A DNA stretch of 64,000 nucleotides from NCBI RefSeq assembly GCF_901933205.1, contig NC_044571.1:56605994-56669993 (forward strand), read 5' to 3'. The notes beneath the pieces are model-generated. The model did not search any database. It was not told the origin of the DNA and saw nothing but the letters and a program-made list of their open reading frames with translations. The translations under genes were made by a program, and so were the position numbers. Numbering within the stretch: position 1 is the stretch's first letter; every line of letters starts with the position of its first letter. Source of the DNA: Camarhynchus parvulus. Taxonomy: Eukaryota; Chordata; Aves; Passeriformes; Thraupidae. This document shows, piece after piece, positions 13,301 through 27,100 of the stretch.

Positions 13301-14449
13301 CTATGAAAGTTAGGGTACTGCATAATACTATTAACCCTAACAGAAATAACAGTAGCAATTGTTTCTGTTTGTTTGTGCTTGTTTGCAGCTTTTGTTTGTT
13401 TGTTTTGTTTTGATCAAAGACAAAAGATTGGGATTTGAATATGAATCTGAATGTATTAGGAAAGGATTTGCTGGCTGCAGTGCACCTCTGGTGAGCCTGG
13501 TGATGGGAGGGACACACGTGAAGGGTTTGCTATGCATTGAAACCCACCCTTGAGCAAGGAGATGTCACTCTTGAGATACTGTCTTGGTCTCTGTTACATG
13601 GAAATGAAACACCTGCACTGTACACCTGGCTGGATATCCTTTTAAGTTCATCCTTGTGATTGAAGTATTCTGCTTGTTCTTTAAACGTGGAGTGAGGGAG
13701 CTGGCCACGGCTTCCCTGCTGTGCTCTTGGGAGAGGCAAATCCCTCTTCTGAAACAGATTGCTGACTTCTGCTGAGTATTAAAGTACATTTCACTGATAA
13801 CACTGAAATATGGCCTCGTGCTTTGAGGGTAAGATTGTCAGTCAGTAGGAGCAAAATGGAAGCTATTTAGATTATCATAATTTATTTTGGAAAATAAGTT
13901 GTTTATGATAGTTAAGTGCAGAGCAATAGGTCCACAATTTCAATAGGTTCTTTTGAAAAATATGCTGCATCCTCCCCATTCCTGCAACTCCCCAAGCATT
14001 TTCTGCCTACAATGACAAGAGATAATCTTAAAAAAAATAGATAAGCAGGATTCAGCTGCTTGAGCAGGCTAGTTACTTTGAGAATCTGAAAATAGAGATG
14101 GGTCCTTAACACATAAGAGTTGAATGTTGTCAGACATCATATTCCAGAACACAGGGAGGCAGAGATTTCCCACTGGAAATCCCTCTGATAGCACATTGTC
14201 AGCTATGAACTTTCTAGAATTAAGTACTTATGGCCAGCTCCTCTCCTGGGAGGCAGGCAAAGACTTCCCTGACATCTATGGATAGTCAATACAGTAGTCA
14301 CTGGGACAAGGCTGTGCCTTATCTTGTAGTCCCAGTGGCATAGCTTAGAGCAGAAACATAAATCTAGGTTTCCTACAGACCATGTTAAAAAACCAAAATG
14401 CCAGAGAGGAACAGTCTGAGGGAATGAATAATTTCATTACTCTATCTCC

Positions 14450-14468
14450 AAAAAAAAAAAAAAAAAAA
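14450..14468 (+). repeat. Poly-A run
   Basis: A homopolymer of about 19 A in intron-like DNA. A similar run lies at 42077-42094, and poly-T at 1243-1258. None is attached to a recognisable SINE or processed pseudogene. Confidence 0.9.
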
Positions 14469-16089
14469 TTACATATACAAAACCACCCCAAACCACCGAA
14501 CCCCATAACACACAAAAAAATCTGATTTCCCATAAAAGAATCTGATTTCCCAAATCCCATATGAGAGCTTGACCCACCAAGTGAAAAATCAATCATTTCT
14601 TTTTCTTTTTCTGCCCAACTGGTTCATTAGATTCAATGCACACTTCCCCCAGGGAATTGATGAGAAGTCTTCCTAAGTGTAGGAGACACCAAGGGCTCTG
14701 AAGCACTCAGCAAGATCTGTGTCTGGTCAAATGCATATGACAATTTATAGATGCCTACATAGGTGTCCCTGTGACTGCATCATAAATGTAGATACTCTAG
14801 AGATATGAGGCATTTCCAACAGAGGAGAGTATCTGAATGTGGAATCTGTAGTTCAGTAACTCTAGGCACTCTGATTAGACACATTAAGTCACAATTAGAC
14901 CCTCAAATTTCTGTATGATCAGGAGTTTCAAATACGTCTAGGTGGGAAAGAAACATAGGCTTAAATGGTATTCAATTCAACTCTGCTCTGAAGTCACTTT
15001 TTGAAAACTTCATCTGATCAAATCAGCCAACTGTCTGGAAAGGGAAAGGTAGCCTCAGCTGCTCCTAAAGTGCTTGTGTACCTTACAAATGGGAAGCATA
15101 TTCATTTCATACTTGGGCCACTGCTTTGCAGCATGGTCAGTTTGCAAATAGACTTAAGGGATGCATCTCCCTTCAGGATTCACTGAATGTAGCTGATATG
15201 CTCAGGGACACTGAGATGATTGTACCTGCCTGGTATCTTTCCCATATAGTGACAGTGAAGAAAAAAGGTATCTCTTGTCAGGATCATCTGGGGTTTTTTT
15301 GGCACGTGTAGCCCTCTGTAGAGATGTAAATGCCAGCACAAGTTGTGAGGTTTTATAGAGACATAAACTGTGTCTAAAAACCAAAGCCAATATGAAAGTG
15401 GCAGGCTGTAGTAAGGAATGGTTCCTGCTCTAAGGGACAATCTGAGAACCTGAAATAATAAAGTGGTTCTGATAAGGTCTGACACAGTCATTACAGTCCT
15501 ATACAGTAAATTCACTGTCAGTACCAGCTGTTCAGTTGCAGGTAAGGCTGAAATTTTCTGCATTTCTCATCTTCTCCCTGTTCCAAGAGAAATGTTTGTA
15601 AAAATACTGCTTCCTCTTCAAACCCATAGAATGAAAATTCTTGCCTCAAAGGTCTTTTATTTATCTCACTATTGTATTGCTCCAGGATGCTCTTCAGAGC
15701 ATTTCTTTCTTCCCTTTAAGAAATTTTTATGTTGTGCTTGCAGTGCAGAATCAGCTGCCAGGAAGTGAACTCTTTTATTTTCACAATCATGCACAGCAAC
15801 AGCCCACAACTGGCACTCTCTCTTTTTGACCACTGCTGCAGGAGTGAAGGCAAGGAGGAGCAGGACATGACACGAATTCTGTATGCACTAACCAGGACCA
15901 GTATGCTGGCATGAGATCTTGGTGAATGCCTTTCCCCATAGAGCTGCAGTGCTCTCTTGTGTGTACACAGCAGGCAGTTCTGGTCTGCCCGAAGCTGTGT
16001 CTACAAAGTGGTCTATTGCTCTCCTTTTTTTCATTTCTACTCACAACTCCCTCTTAAGAACATGCCTATCAATTACTATCTGTTATTAT

Positions 16090-16134
16090 CAAAACACATT
16101 TTGTGTTTTATAGCAAAACCACATTTTGTGTTTT
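16090..16134 (+). repeat. Direct repeat of a hairpin-forming motif
   Basis: Two 21-bp copies (16090-16110 and 16114-16134) of a CAAAAC(C)ACATTTTGTGTTTT sequence. Each contains the inverted arms AAAACACA and TGTGTTTT (the second copy with one inserted C). Confidence 0.85.
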
Positions 16135-16358
16135 GTTTATATATATACATATTTTACCTTATCAATTTACTTTGTTATATCCATTACTTCCAATTAACTG
16201 AACATGATTTACACTTATCTGTTATAATTGTCCTTCTGGAATTATGTCACTGGTGAATCTGGGGCACGCTTCTTAATTTGCATGCAATTTTTCAAGTTAA
16301 AAGCTATTAAAAAATCAATTGAATCTTTCTTATACATTAAAATTCCTTAGATTCTGTG

Positions 16359-16402
16359 GTTTCTCCATTTTCCTTTCTCAGTTTCTCCATTTTACTTTCT
16401 CA
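16359..16402 (+). repeat. 22-bp tandem duplication
   Basis: Two adjacent copies starting GTTTCTCCATTTT and ending CTTTCTCA, differing at one base, in a pyrimidine-rich stretch. Confidence 0.88.
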
Positions 16403-19243
16403 TTCTTTTTTACCGTTCTTCCAGGATTCCTGGGGGTTTTTAGTTTTTTTTTTCCTCTCATGTTTATTCTCCTTTCTTTTTTTTGGCAGCATTTTACCTT
16501 GAGCTTTATTTTGTGGTCTACATACAATTTCAACACACCAAAAGTGTAGTTGTTTCCTTGCTTCTGCTTTGTTATTTGGACCTCACAGAACTGGCAGGAC
16601 ATCCACAAAATGCCCATAAAATCCTAAAGAAAACAAAGTGATTTCAACATTTGAAACTATATTAAGTCAGGTGGCTCTATCTGGTGAGTATAATATTTTT
16701 GAAAAATGGAGCACTGCATACTTACTTAAATCCAGTATTCAGAAAAAATGTTTTAGTATTTCAAGACCTGGAGAGTATTACTTTAAATAAGAAGTAATAA
16801 ATATTTTGACAAACATTGCAAAATCTGTGTCACATGCAAGAAGTGGATTTCTCTTTTCAGGTTCTCTGGAGCTTCCAGGTGCTAACACAGACTAAAACAA
16901 CAAAGGGTTTGGAGCAGATAAGCATTCACCTTATTGAGATTGAAGATAAATGGAAAATTTTGGTGGGAGAATTGTTCTTTCTATTGTCTAAACTATATTG
17001 GCAGAAATTCAGAGAAGGTGATTTGCAATGTTATATGCTTTTAGGCAAGTGAATGAAGCAGTTTTGCTGAGATGACCAGATGATTGGACGCATGGTATGG
17101 TAGCAATTTAAGAAAGCAGACATAGAAGCCAGAAAATATCCAGAAAATATTATTTCAGAAGTAAATAGTATTTCTGAACAACACACAGAAGACTCTGGCA
17201 TGACAAATTATCACCCTGCTTGTCAAATAACCAAAGGGTTAGCAAAGGGATTGAGATCAGTTTAGAAGTGGGATTCAAATAGATTTAGGCTTTTAAGCTC
17301 TTAAAGTCTAATATCTTGTCCCCATAAGCAAGCAAAATAATCTAACAAGTTGCTTATTGATATAAGCGTTTCTGAAGAGCAGATCTGTGCACAAGGGCAG
17401 ACCTCTTGTGCCATACACACTCCAGGAGACCTTAACTTGATTTTAACAGGTTGTCTATATCCAAACTGGTGTCTACATGCAGTGAAACATTTGCAGAATT
17501 TGAGTTGGTCCAGAAGTGTATGGGGAGTGACTTTTAGGCTGTCCAGGTGACTCAGGAGCACAGGCACTAGCAGGCTCCTAAGTTTCTTGACACTTCTAAA
17601 AATTTCTGCAAAACAAGGCATTTTCTAGGACTCGAGTGTATCGATTTAGTTTTTCCTTGTGAAGTGTTAAAGCTTGTTTTCCAGTTTGTCTTTGCCTTGA
17701 TTGCAACACACCTCTCTGTGGTCAAAGTAGAAAAGCAGTCTGTTAGTGAGAAACATTCACACACACTCATTGTGTGTGCTCATCTTTTGATCCCTTCCTT
17801 AAAACCCTGCACAACTCATGAGAATGTGTTTATAGCTGAATAGCCCTGAAATGTTATGTCGCTGATGCAGATTGACCTCCATAAATAGCATGTCCTCTAT
17901 ACCAAGATCCATTTTCTCCACTCTCTACTGCTCCTTTGAGATGATTTTTACTGTTGTTCCTAGCTCTGGGGATTTTTGTTGAGAGCCTGTTTGCAGAACA
18001 CATACCACACATACCTTTCAAGCCTTTCTGACTCTTATTACTGATATTACTTTTAAAAATGATTTAGTGAAGGCTGCAGATGTGCTAAATGGTTTGGCAA
18101 AAAAGCATGGAATGCCTCTGGAGAGGGGCACCCACCTGCTGACTCATGAGTCAGTGCTTCTTTGGTTTTACAGTGCTGAATGTAAAATAAATAGCAGATG
18201 ATGAGAAATTTTGTACACTACAATAAAACACAGAGAAGGCACAGTTCGTGACAGAAAAGTAAATCACTGCTGCATATTTTGTTACAAAATATAACTCTAC
18301 TGTTCTGTTTCTCAAAATGCTTCAAGTGAAAATGCAAAAACCTCCTGTTGCAAAGCATTTTAATTTCAGATCTCTCTTGCATTCCTCCAGCCTGTCTGTT
18401 TTCTCCCACAGGAAGCAGCACCTTCTTTAAGTACTAAGTCACAAGTGGCAAGTGCCTGACCTGAAGTATTTGGCTGCTATTAAGTTTTTTCAAAAACAAG
18501 AGAGAGGGAGACACAGATTAAATATCACTATCATAAGCTGCTGTTGAGAAGGAAAGTGGCTAAATAAAATGCATTTAGCACAGACACAGTTCAGTGCCAC
18601 AAACAGCACTAATGTGATGAGGTAAAGAAGGAAAAATAAAGGAGTGCCGTTTCATCCTCCCCTGGATTGTGGTTGTGCCCAGTAGTGGGTTTCTTAATGT
18701 TTCCATCACATCCCCCTATTTTTAGAAGTTAATAGCTCGACTATAACAATTTGCTTCAGGCTGAAGTTTGGCGTACAAGGTCTCAGTCAGGCAGCACATT
18801 TAGTGAAATAGAAGATTACCCATTTTAAAGCCATATTTTTTTTTCTGTCATAAAATCTAAAAATATTCTCCTTTTCAGAAATTACATTTGGCATCTCATT
18901 TATCTATAGTGTAATATGATACATTTTCTCACTGCATGAGAAACCAATGAAAATCTTCATCAGAAAAAAAAAAAAGATTTTTTTTTCTTGTTTTTGTATA
19001 CTGATGTGAGCCTGGTGACCACTGTATTCACACTTTTCAGACTTTAAAAAAATCTGTAGCTATTTGAAATTCAAGGAGATATGGAAGGAATAGATTATAT
19101 GACATTCGCCTTCTGTGTGATTTTTTTGCTTTGGGGAAAGTCAGGAGAAAAGATATAGGACTACTTGAACTGTGAGTTTAATTTAATACTGCAGTTCTTA
19201 TTTTTTGTATGTTTCACAAACCTTGTTTGCCTGGGTACTTCAG

Positions 19244-19324
19244 CAACACCAACCTGAAAAGATACTTGCTAGAAAGACAAGGTGATTTGTCTGAACAAAA
19301 TGTGAATCTTACAGCACAATGCCT
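19244..19324 (+). CDS. Predicted internal coding exon, unrecognised gene
   Basis: The acceptor is TTTGCCTGGGTACTTCAG and the donor is a consensus CT|GTAAGT. The 81-bp block is open in the phase-2 frame. It reads as a polar stretch with NTNLKRYLLERQ and DLSEQNVNLTAQC, including a possible N-glycosylation sequon (NLT). It joins in frame to 2821-2898 (CT|C, Leu), leaving a 16-kb intron unless other exons lie between. This is one of the better candidates because both splice sites are good and only one frame stays open up to a matching phase. Confidence 0.48.
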
Positions 19325-20894
19325 GTAAGTCTCCTGTAAATTTATTTTTCTGTATTTGGAATTATGCTAAGTAGAGCAGAATAGATGGATGAAAGGAGAG
19401 CTTTAGAGAGGAGGCAAACACTCAGACTTTTAGACAAATTAAGATTATTGCAGAAGTGATGCAGCTGTAGTTTCAAAAGTAGCATACTCACAGTTTAATG
19501 GTCTAAAATACTGCAAATAGCATTAGATATTTTGTGTTTGTTTAGAAGTCCTTTCTACTTTTTGGAGGTGCATTTGTTTTTGTTTGTATTGTGGCTAAGT
19601 GAATATTATTTTCCCAAGATAATATTGCCTTGTTTTATAATGCTTCTGGGACTTTTATGTACTGAAAAGCTGTAGCAAAGCCCCTTTTTTCCCCACATCT
19701 CAGTTAATTTTACTTACATAAAATTAAAATACTTTAATTTTTTTGTTAAAGCACAAATGATGCAGTGAAATACATGAAACTTCCATGGAAATAGTGAAAA
19801 AGGAAAGGTATCCTATCTCTCAGGCTTTCAGGGGTGTCTCTGCAGCCCAGTGTTCTGGACATTGACCTGCTCTGAAATGACTCTGTTAAACAGACTGTTC
19901 ATTTGACATAGCATCATGATAGTGTGCCTTTTCACTGCAGCATCTACACCAATTCTTGTTATAAATCAGTTAAAAAGCATAGTAGCAGGCACTCAGTGCT
20001 TTAAAAATTACCTTGCACTTTTTTTCATGCAATGGAATGCATTTTGTTATCACAAGTTTCTCTATCATCTCACTCCCTTATGTGGGAGATTTTGTTAGCA
20101 TCTTTCTCCTTTTTTTCTATTTTCCATTTAGATGTGAATGACTCAGCAAGAGGAACAGCCTTTGTAGGCAGCTTAGTCACCTTCTGGGTACTTTTCTTTT
20201 TCTTCTTTTTTGACAGGTATGGCACTACATTACAGGGTGCTTAGAAATTAACCAATTTGTAATACATCTTGTTTGAGTGACTTGTCATACTCTCTCCAAA
20301 GCAGGAAATCCTGGCTGATCTTCTACTCTCAGTCTGCTACCCAACAGTGAGAGCCTACTTCTCAGCTCCTGAAAGCAGCTCCACCAGGCCACTGACATGT
20401 AAGCATGTCACAAGAGAAGTGTGCTGGACAGGCACTCTAGATGCTTCTGACAGCACTCTAGAAAGTTGTAATTATTGGTCCTTTGTTCCTCTCCAGTATG
20501 GATTGGGGAGGACCTATGCATTTCTTATACATTATGACCTCTAGAATAAGTACATTTTTGGCAAGAATTTCAAAAAACAAATATTTTCAGTTTCATCAGG
20601 CAATGGAAAATCTATGTTTGAACAGCAGATGTCTTCTGTGAAATATTGAAGAAAGGAGAGAAAAAAGCCTCAGGCAGTCTTTGGAATGGGAATGTTTATT
20701 GAACAGCTTTTAACAGACTGACCAGTAAGTTTAGTTGGGTTTTTGTTTTTCATCTTTCTGTCATCTACAGCATATCTACTGTAGAATCAGCCTTGATAGA
20801 AAGGCTGAAATTTATTTTTAATTCCCTATTCCCAAACTTTGTGAATGTCCAGGTTTCGTAAACTAGATTTGCTGAAGAATTATAGTAGTTAGAT

Positions 20895-21190
20895 CCCTTC
20901 CCTTCCCTTCCCTTCCCTTCCCTTCCCTTCCCTTCCCTTCCCTTCCCTTCCTTCCTTCCCTTCCCTTCCCTTCCCTTCCCTTCCCTTCCCTTCCCTTCCC
21001 TTCCCTTCCCTTCCCTTCCCTTCCTTCCCTTCCTTCCCTTCCCTTCCCTTCCCTTCCCTTCCCTTCCCTTCCCTTCCCTTCCCTTCCCTTCCCTTCCCTT
21101 CCCTTCCCTTCCTTCCCTTCCCTTCCCTTCCCTTCCCTTCCCTTCCCTTCCCTTCCCTTCCCTTCCCTTCCCTTCCCTTCCTTCCTTCCT
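20895..21190 (+). repeat. Long (CCCTT)n pentanucleotide tract, about 300 bp
   Basis: About 60 units of CCCTT run almost without interruption. Occasional 4-bp CCTT units break it near 20953, 21028, 21112 and 21180. The complementary strand is pure purine, (AAGGG)n, and translates as a lysine/glycine/arginine/glutamate repeat that is not a gene. Confidence 0.98.
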
Positions 21191-24100
21191 GCTTTTCTTC
21201 CCTCTTGCCTTCCCTTTCTTTCCTTTTGCTCCTCTAAACATCAACTTTTATCCTTTGAACTTGTAAGTTTTTATATATCATACCCAGTTAGTTTAAGGTA
21301 ACCTTCACTTTGAATTCCATGGGTTTTGCTGGCTAAGTCAGTGTTTCGACAGCATTATTACGGTTTTCTTTGTGTGAGTGTTGTCAGGCAGACACTTAGC
21401 ACAGGTAAGTATATTGCAGTTCTACTTGGGGCTTAGTGGTGAATGTCACCTATAAGGCCTTTGCAAAATCCTCAAAACTGCTCAGAAATTCCACTGTACG
21501 GAAAAATTGTCTATTGTTAAGCAGAGTTTTAATTAAAGCCATACTTTGTTTTCAATCCAATTTAAGAACAAATACAAAAAAAGGAAGATGTAAATTTTAC
21601 AATGCCTGGCAATGTATCCAATTCTGAGCTGAACAAAGAAGCTTATATGCTGAAAATCTTGTAGGAATAAAGCAAGTAAGATAAATAAAAAGCTTCCAGT
21701 GCTTAATTCCAATCGTCTCCACAACAACTGGAGCTGCTGATAAGACACCTACTCAGAGTAATGATGCATAATGTGAAGAAGCAATAACCCAGCCTGCATA
21801 AGTATGAAGGAATGCCATTCTTTTAAAGAAAAGTGTGGCAAATGTGAAGCTCTGTTAATGTTCTGAGTCATTTTCAAAGATATTTTTGTGAAGACAGAAA
21901 ATTGCAAAGGTTTATTTTTTTTTCAACTGTTATAGAGAGAGAACCAGAAACGTAACTAATAAGAGGGTATCATGCATTTGTCCATGTACTATCATGTAAA
22001 TATTTATGTTCTGTCAGCTCATTATTAGTGGAGGTTCTAATAGGAATATAAATATTATAAAGCGTGTTTACAACAGATAAATCATAGGGGTGCTGAAGTA
22101 ATTTGCAACATTAAAGCTCACTTTGGATAATTACAGAGCCCCAGAAGATTGTATTTATGTATTACAAAGGAAGGGGATGTTCAGAGGAAAACTGTTCTAG
22201 GCTGCTGATGTTCTGAGGAGGCTGATCCTGCCTGGAACTGACTTAGGAACATATGCAAATACTTACGAAGTGTTTTGTGAATAGAAGGGTAAGAATCAGC
22301 ATAGTTTCAACTGCAAGGCTAACCTTATTCATTTAAATTTCATGCAGATGAATTACTCTAACTATTGAAGTAATGTAAGAAAAGATTAGTTAAGATTAAG
22401 CTGGCAATAAGATACTAATGTTTTATTACACACAGAATTCTATTTTGCATTTTATGTGGGGGTAAATTAGATTGCAATGCTGTTTATCCTTGTTTTATAA
22501 AGGCTATTTTCATATTCTTATTGAAGCTTATTCTTGCTCTTGCCATCCCTTCCCTCCTGATCTCCATACCCATTTTAACTAGGCAAACTAAATACAAAAC
22601 ATGTCTTCTTCTTCATGCTTTAAACACAGTTAAGAGCAAAAGAAAACAACCAATTCTCTCCTCCATCCCAAAAAGGACTAAGCAGAAGAGACTTTGGAAG
22701 GTCATATTATAATGAGATTAAAATGTAGCTCTCTGAGTTTAGCAGCAAATAAATGTAGTTCAGCTCTTTTCCATGAATGTTTTATTAATAAGATTAATTT
22801 AAAGTGAAACATATATTATTCTATTCTGTGACAGGGTAGTCAATGTCTATCTGGTAGATGATCGCTCAAGTAAAAATCCATGAGAAGGAAAATTATTTTC
22901 TGAACAACAATAAAAGAGCTTAAAATTAGAGTGAAATCTATCTATCTCACGCTTTTTTTGTCATGGTTGTAAAAGCTATCAAAGCCTTTGTTGCCTGTAG
23001 GTTTGTAATTTTTTTTTTCCTAGACTGGTTATTGGGCCTGGATTACCATTAGAGGACAATTGATATCATACCTTTTGGTCCTTTTCTACCTTCCCCAAAA
23101 TGTGGTTGGAATGGTGTGTTTTGTTTTGTTTCGTGTTTTTTAGTTTTATTTTTCATAATAGCTAGATAAATAGATACATAAATAAAGCGTACTAAATACA
23201 ATAATACGCAGCTACTTGGTTCTGTCAAGGAAAGCGATCAGGACAGCAGCTCTCTGAAGCAGGGGTTACATCACTTATGGATTTCTTCATGCAGAGCACT
23301 CCTTTAGACAGAAACCACACATTTGTAGCAGCATTTGTCCTAAAGTCCTGTATGTTAGAAAAAGACAAGGCAGCTGTCTAAACACAACTAAAACTCATTG
23401 TCCTGCCCAGTCTGGCTCTCTCAGCTCCTCACTACAAACCACCCAGTCTTCCTCTTGATACAGCTCAGAACTTCACCTGCTAAGGCTTGCATCTCTATCT
23501 TGCTCCATGTGTTAAAGAGCAAAGTTGCCATGCAAAACAAAACTGTGAGTTACTGCTGGGAAGCCCACACTCCACTAGGTTGCCTCCATGGATCTCTCAC
23601 TTGCTCTCTTCCCAAATACAGTCTCATTTTCTTCACGTCCTCCTTTTTGACTTGCCAATGCCAATGTTCATCTATTCCTTCATGATGTGCTAAATGTCCT
23701 GTTATGGGATAGGCCTGCAGAGAGAACTTCAGATAGTGAGAAACTGAATAGAGCTGACTTGTTAACTAGATTCAAGAATATTACAAGTACTTTCTATTTC
23801 TAGTACTCTATCTCCTGTGTGATTCAAAGAATTAATTTAGATAGCATTTAACCAGATGGAAGTTGAAATTTATTTCTGAGAATAGAGTAGGTTTAATAGA
23901 TTTTTCCATTGTTATTTTTGTATAACCTTTTTATCAGTCTCTTTCATTTCAGATGTCGTCTCCTTTCCTATGTTCTGTCTTTGCATTCAGGTTTTTAGTG
24001 GATTTTGCCATCAAAACAGTTTCAAAATTTAACCCTTTAACTCTTACCATTGTTTAGTCAATGTGATATTTTTATACTAACCTTTGCCTACTAATAATTT

Positions 24101-27100
24101 TATACAGATATTTTTGTATGTTCAACTAATGAAAACTTATTAAAATATAATCAAACTGAATGCACTGAAAATCTGTTACAAAAAATTGAGAGAGAAGGAA
24201 ATTCAGCTTCTCCCCTTATACCACTTTCATTGTACTGAGAGCTGTTAGACACCTAATCTTCTCAAGCAGTGGTTCTATGCTTTTAAGAGGATTATATTAT
24301 TAGTAGTTTAATTATTCATTATGCACTCTTTTTACAAATGTTCCAAAGTTTTTGTCACTTGATTTTCTAAAATCAAATGTAATGCTTTAATTTTTTTGTC
24401 ATGACTTGTTTTGGTTTCGCCCATATTTTCATGAAAGATTTCTTCAAGAAGGACACAAGGAGATGTCTGTAGGAGAAACAGATAGATCCCCTGCCAGTGC
24501 AGTGACCCAAGACACTGGGAGACTAGCACGAACTCGCTATACAGAGTCCATGGTTTGATTACTGTCACTGCCAGTCAGATCATTAATCACAACAGTGGTA
24601 GTGACAGCAAGTTTCTTGACCTCATCATGAAAGGCAGGGAGGACATCCACTGGAGCAATTCATCCTCCAGGCATAAGAAAACTGTAGGGAGGATGTCTTT
24701 GATTATACAGTGTGTTTTCTTTTATCCATTAATTTTGTCTATAATCTTGGCAAAATGTGATAGCTGCAGGAAGGCAAGATCTTGCATTTCATCTCCTCTT
24801 AGAGAAACATCTTTTGTTTCTGATGATATGAAATACATGTTCATTTTCTCAAACTTCTGCATCCCTGAGGATGTGGTAGCTTGGCATTGGAAACTGGAAA
24901 TGTGAGCAAGTTTCTGCAACACTCTATAACAACAGTGAATGTGACTCTCTTTTGTTATATTGAGGTTGGCTGCATGGAAAATTGCTATGGGCTCCCTTCT
25001 GAACACCAAAGCATATATACCTTACAGAATAGCTATTCTCTAGGGGCCGAGGAGTATTTACAACCTCTTGCTCCCAAAGGATTTAAGCCTGAAAACCCAG
25101 AGAGATTTATTCAAAAAAATGAAGATTACAAGGTAGAAAATATCCAGTTGCTGATGACACAGGCACAACATTGCAACCCACCTTACTGTCCATGAAACAT
25201 GTGGTACTTTTTCTTTGTCTTCAAAATCTGTGCCATTTTGCTGACAACACCTACTATTTGTTGTGCTTTTTCATTTCCTCATGGAAACTTCTCTCATTTT
25301 CCTAGTTATTTGAATACAATCAGTCTTCAGAGAAATTATCTTGATCAATCTTGACAACTAAAGCCAATTTGGTACTCATTTTCTTGTAAGATTATTTGCA
25401 AAAAATTATTAATTTTGTCAACAGATGATATAAAAATGTGATTTAAATATTTTTTCTATATAAGCAAAGTGAAGTTGCAAGGAATTTCTCTTGTGAGACT
25501 GGGAAAATGGTTAAGAATGATAATTTCAATGAAAAGCTTCAAATACATGATCAAATATAGTAACTTAGTACTTGCAAGTCTTATGAAGAATTGCAAAGTA
25601 TCTATGCAAATAAATACTCAAAAGGGAGGGTAATTAACATGGATATGTCAATGAGGTCTCTTTATGGCTTCATTTTTTCTCTTCACCTGCCACGCAAAGT
25701 GGGCAATGCAATATCATTGGATGATTAACTAGAAACACACACTTTCCAAGACCATAGAGAACCCTTCATTGGGCTGTTTTGTGCAATTATCTAATTTATA
25801 TACTGCACTGAGAGCTAATGGGTACTTAAATGGTTTTAAAAGCAGTTTTCAAAATGAAATTTTATCAGAAATAGCCATAGTAAAAATCTAGTCATGAAAC
25901 CTCCCTTTGCAGAAAGAAGTATGCCTCATTTGGATGGCAATATGTGAAGTGAAAAGTGGCTCTGATTCATACACACATAACTGCAGAGCAGGCACTGGTC
26001 ATGACTTCCAGTCATAGCACAGACCTTGGGAATATTAGCTAGAGGCTATGTGTATAATAGCATTCCTATTCTTTATTTACACTATTGATGCTAAATTATG
26101 ACTGAAAGTAATTAATCAAGTCAGTGCACAAACTAAATTGTTTGATACTTCAAATATAGCATTTCAAATGCCAACTCTGGGCAGTGCCATGAAAATGGGC
26201 ATGAAGCTGTGAGACTTAATTTTCATTGTGTTTACTTAAAACACCAACATTGCACTTCATAGCTTGCTATTCAAACTTCCCTGTTTCCTGTCATTGTAAG
26301 AAGAAATGCCAAAAATATTATTTTACTTCTTGTTTCATCTATATAATTTATACTTATATCTCCAATTGTTGAAATTCCCCCAGGAAATAGTCACTTCATG
26401 TCAGATTTTTTCGGACTCTTGCTTAAAGCCTAAATCCTATCCTCTTGTTTCACAGCCGCTGAGACTCAGACATCTTAAATGCTGGCTTACCTTGACCAGC
26501 AGGATTCTCACTTCTCCAACTCTGCACAATTCCAGTTTGGATCTTCTTATTTCAGGAAATTAGTATTTGTTGCTTTAATTGGGCTTTGCTCATCTTTGAC
26601 CTGTAATTGGATATTCAACTGGTGCTTTGTTTATCATTTTTCTTTCTGATTCTTCTCTTTCACACGTTTTTTTTAATAATATCTTTTCACACAAGCAGTT
26701 TGCAACATTAACATATAATAATGTAAAATTGTTTGGCAAATTCCACTACTTATGCAAGTAGGCCACAGTTAAATCTCAGCTAGTGCGAAGCGTTAGCACT
26801 GTGCAAACTTCCCAAATAATGCACTAAAACACCTTAGTCTTAACCTCTGTCTCGCCTGCTTAAGTGATTGGGCTTAACATTGCAGAGAGTTTACAAAGTG
26901 TACAAAAGTGACAGGCAGTTATTTATTTTGCTCTTTCTCTTAATATACAGAGAAGGCAACATGCCAGATTTTAATATCAAGCCCAATGAAAAAAATTCAA
27001 CAACAACAATAATAGTAATAATTTTAGAAAAATCTTACACCCTGTTTATCAGCCTAAGGAACCATAGATGAATTCATATTTTAGGGTCAAGAGCTGACTA

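Larger units (their letters stand above)
9241..19243. other. Intron-like or intergenic, no gene seen
   Basis: AT-rich single-copy-looking DNA. It holds only short tandem repeats and poly-A. ORFs up to 127 codons (15180-15563 on the - strand) have no recognisable content and match what chance gives at this base composition. Confidence 0.6.

Noticed and set aside
13359..13553. Possible exon with a strong acceptor and CTG|GTGAGC donor, reading GFEYESECIRKGFAGC
   Set aside because: Attractive peptide, but phase 1 to 0 conflicts with the neighbouring chain, and the acceptor tract is a GTTT simple repeat.
15180..15563. A 127-codon minus-strand ORF, the longest outside repeats
   Set aside because: No motif or family resemblance. 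An ORF of this length is expected a few times by chance in 64 kb at this base composition.
20765..21244. A 159-codon minus-strand ORF rich in Gly, Lys, Arg and Glu
   Set aside because: It is the translation of the (AAGGG)n microsatellite, where every frame is open.
24555..25195. Overlapping + and - ORFs of 95 to 116 codons
   Set aside because: No splice context or family resemblance; both strands are equally open.
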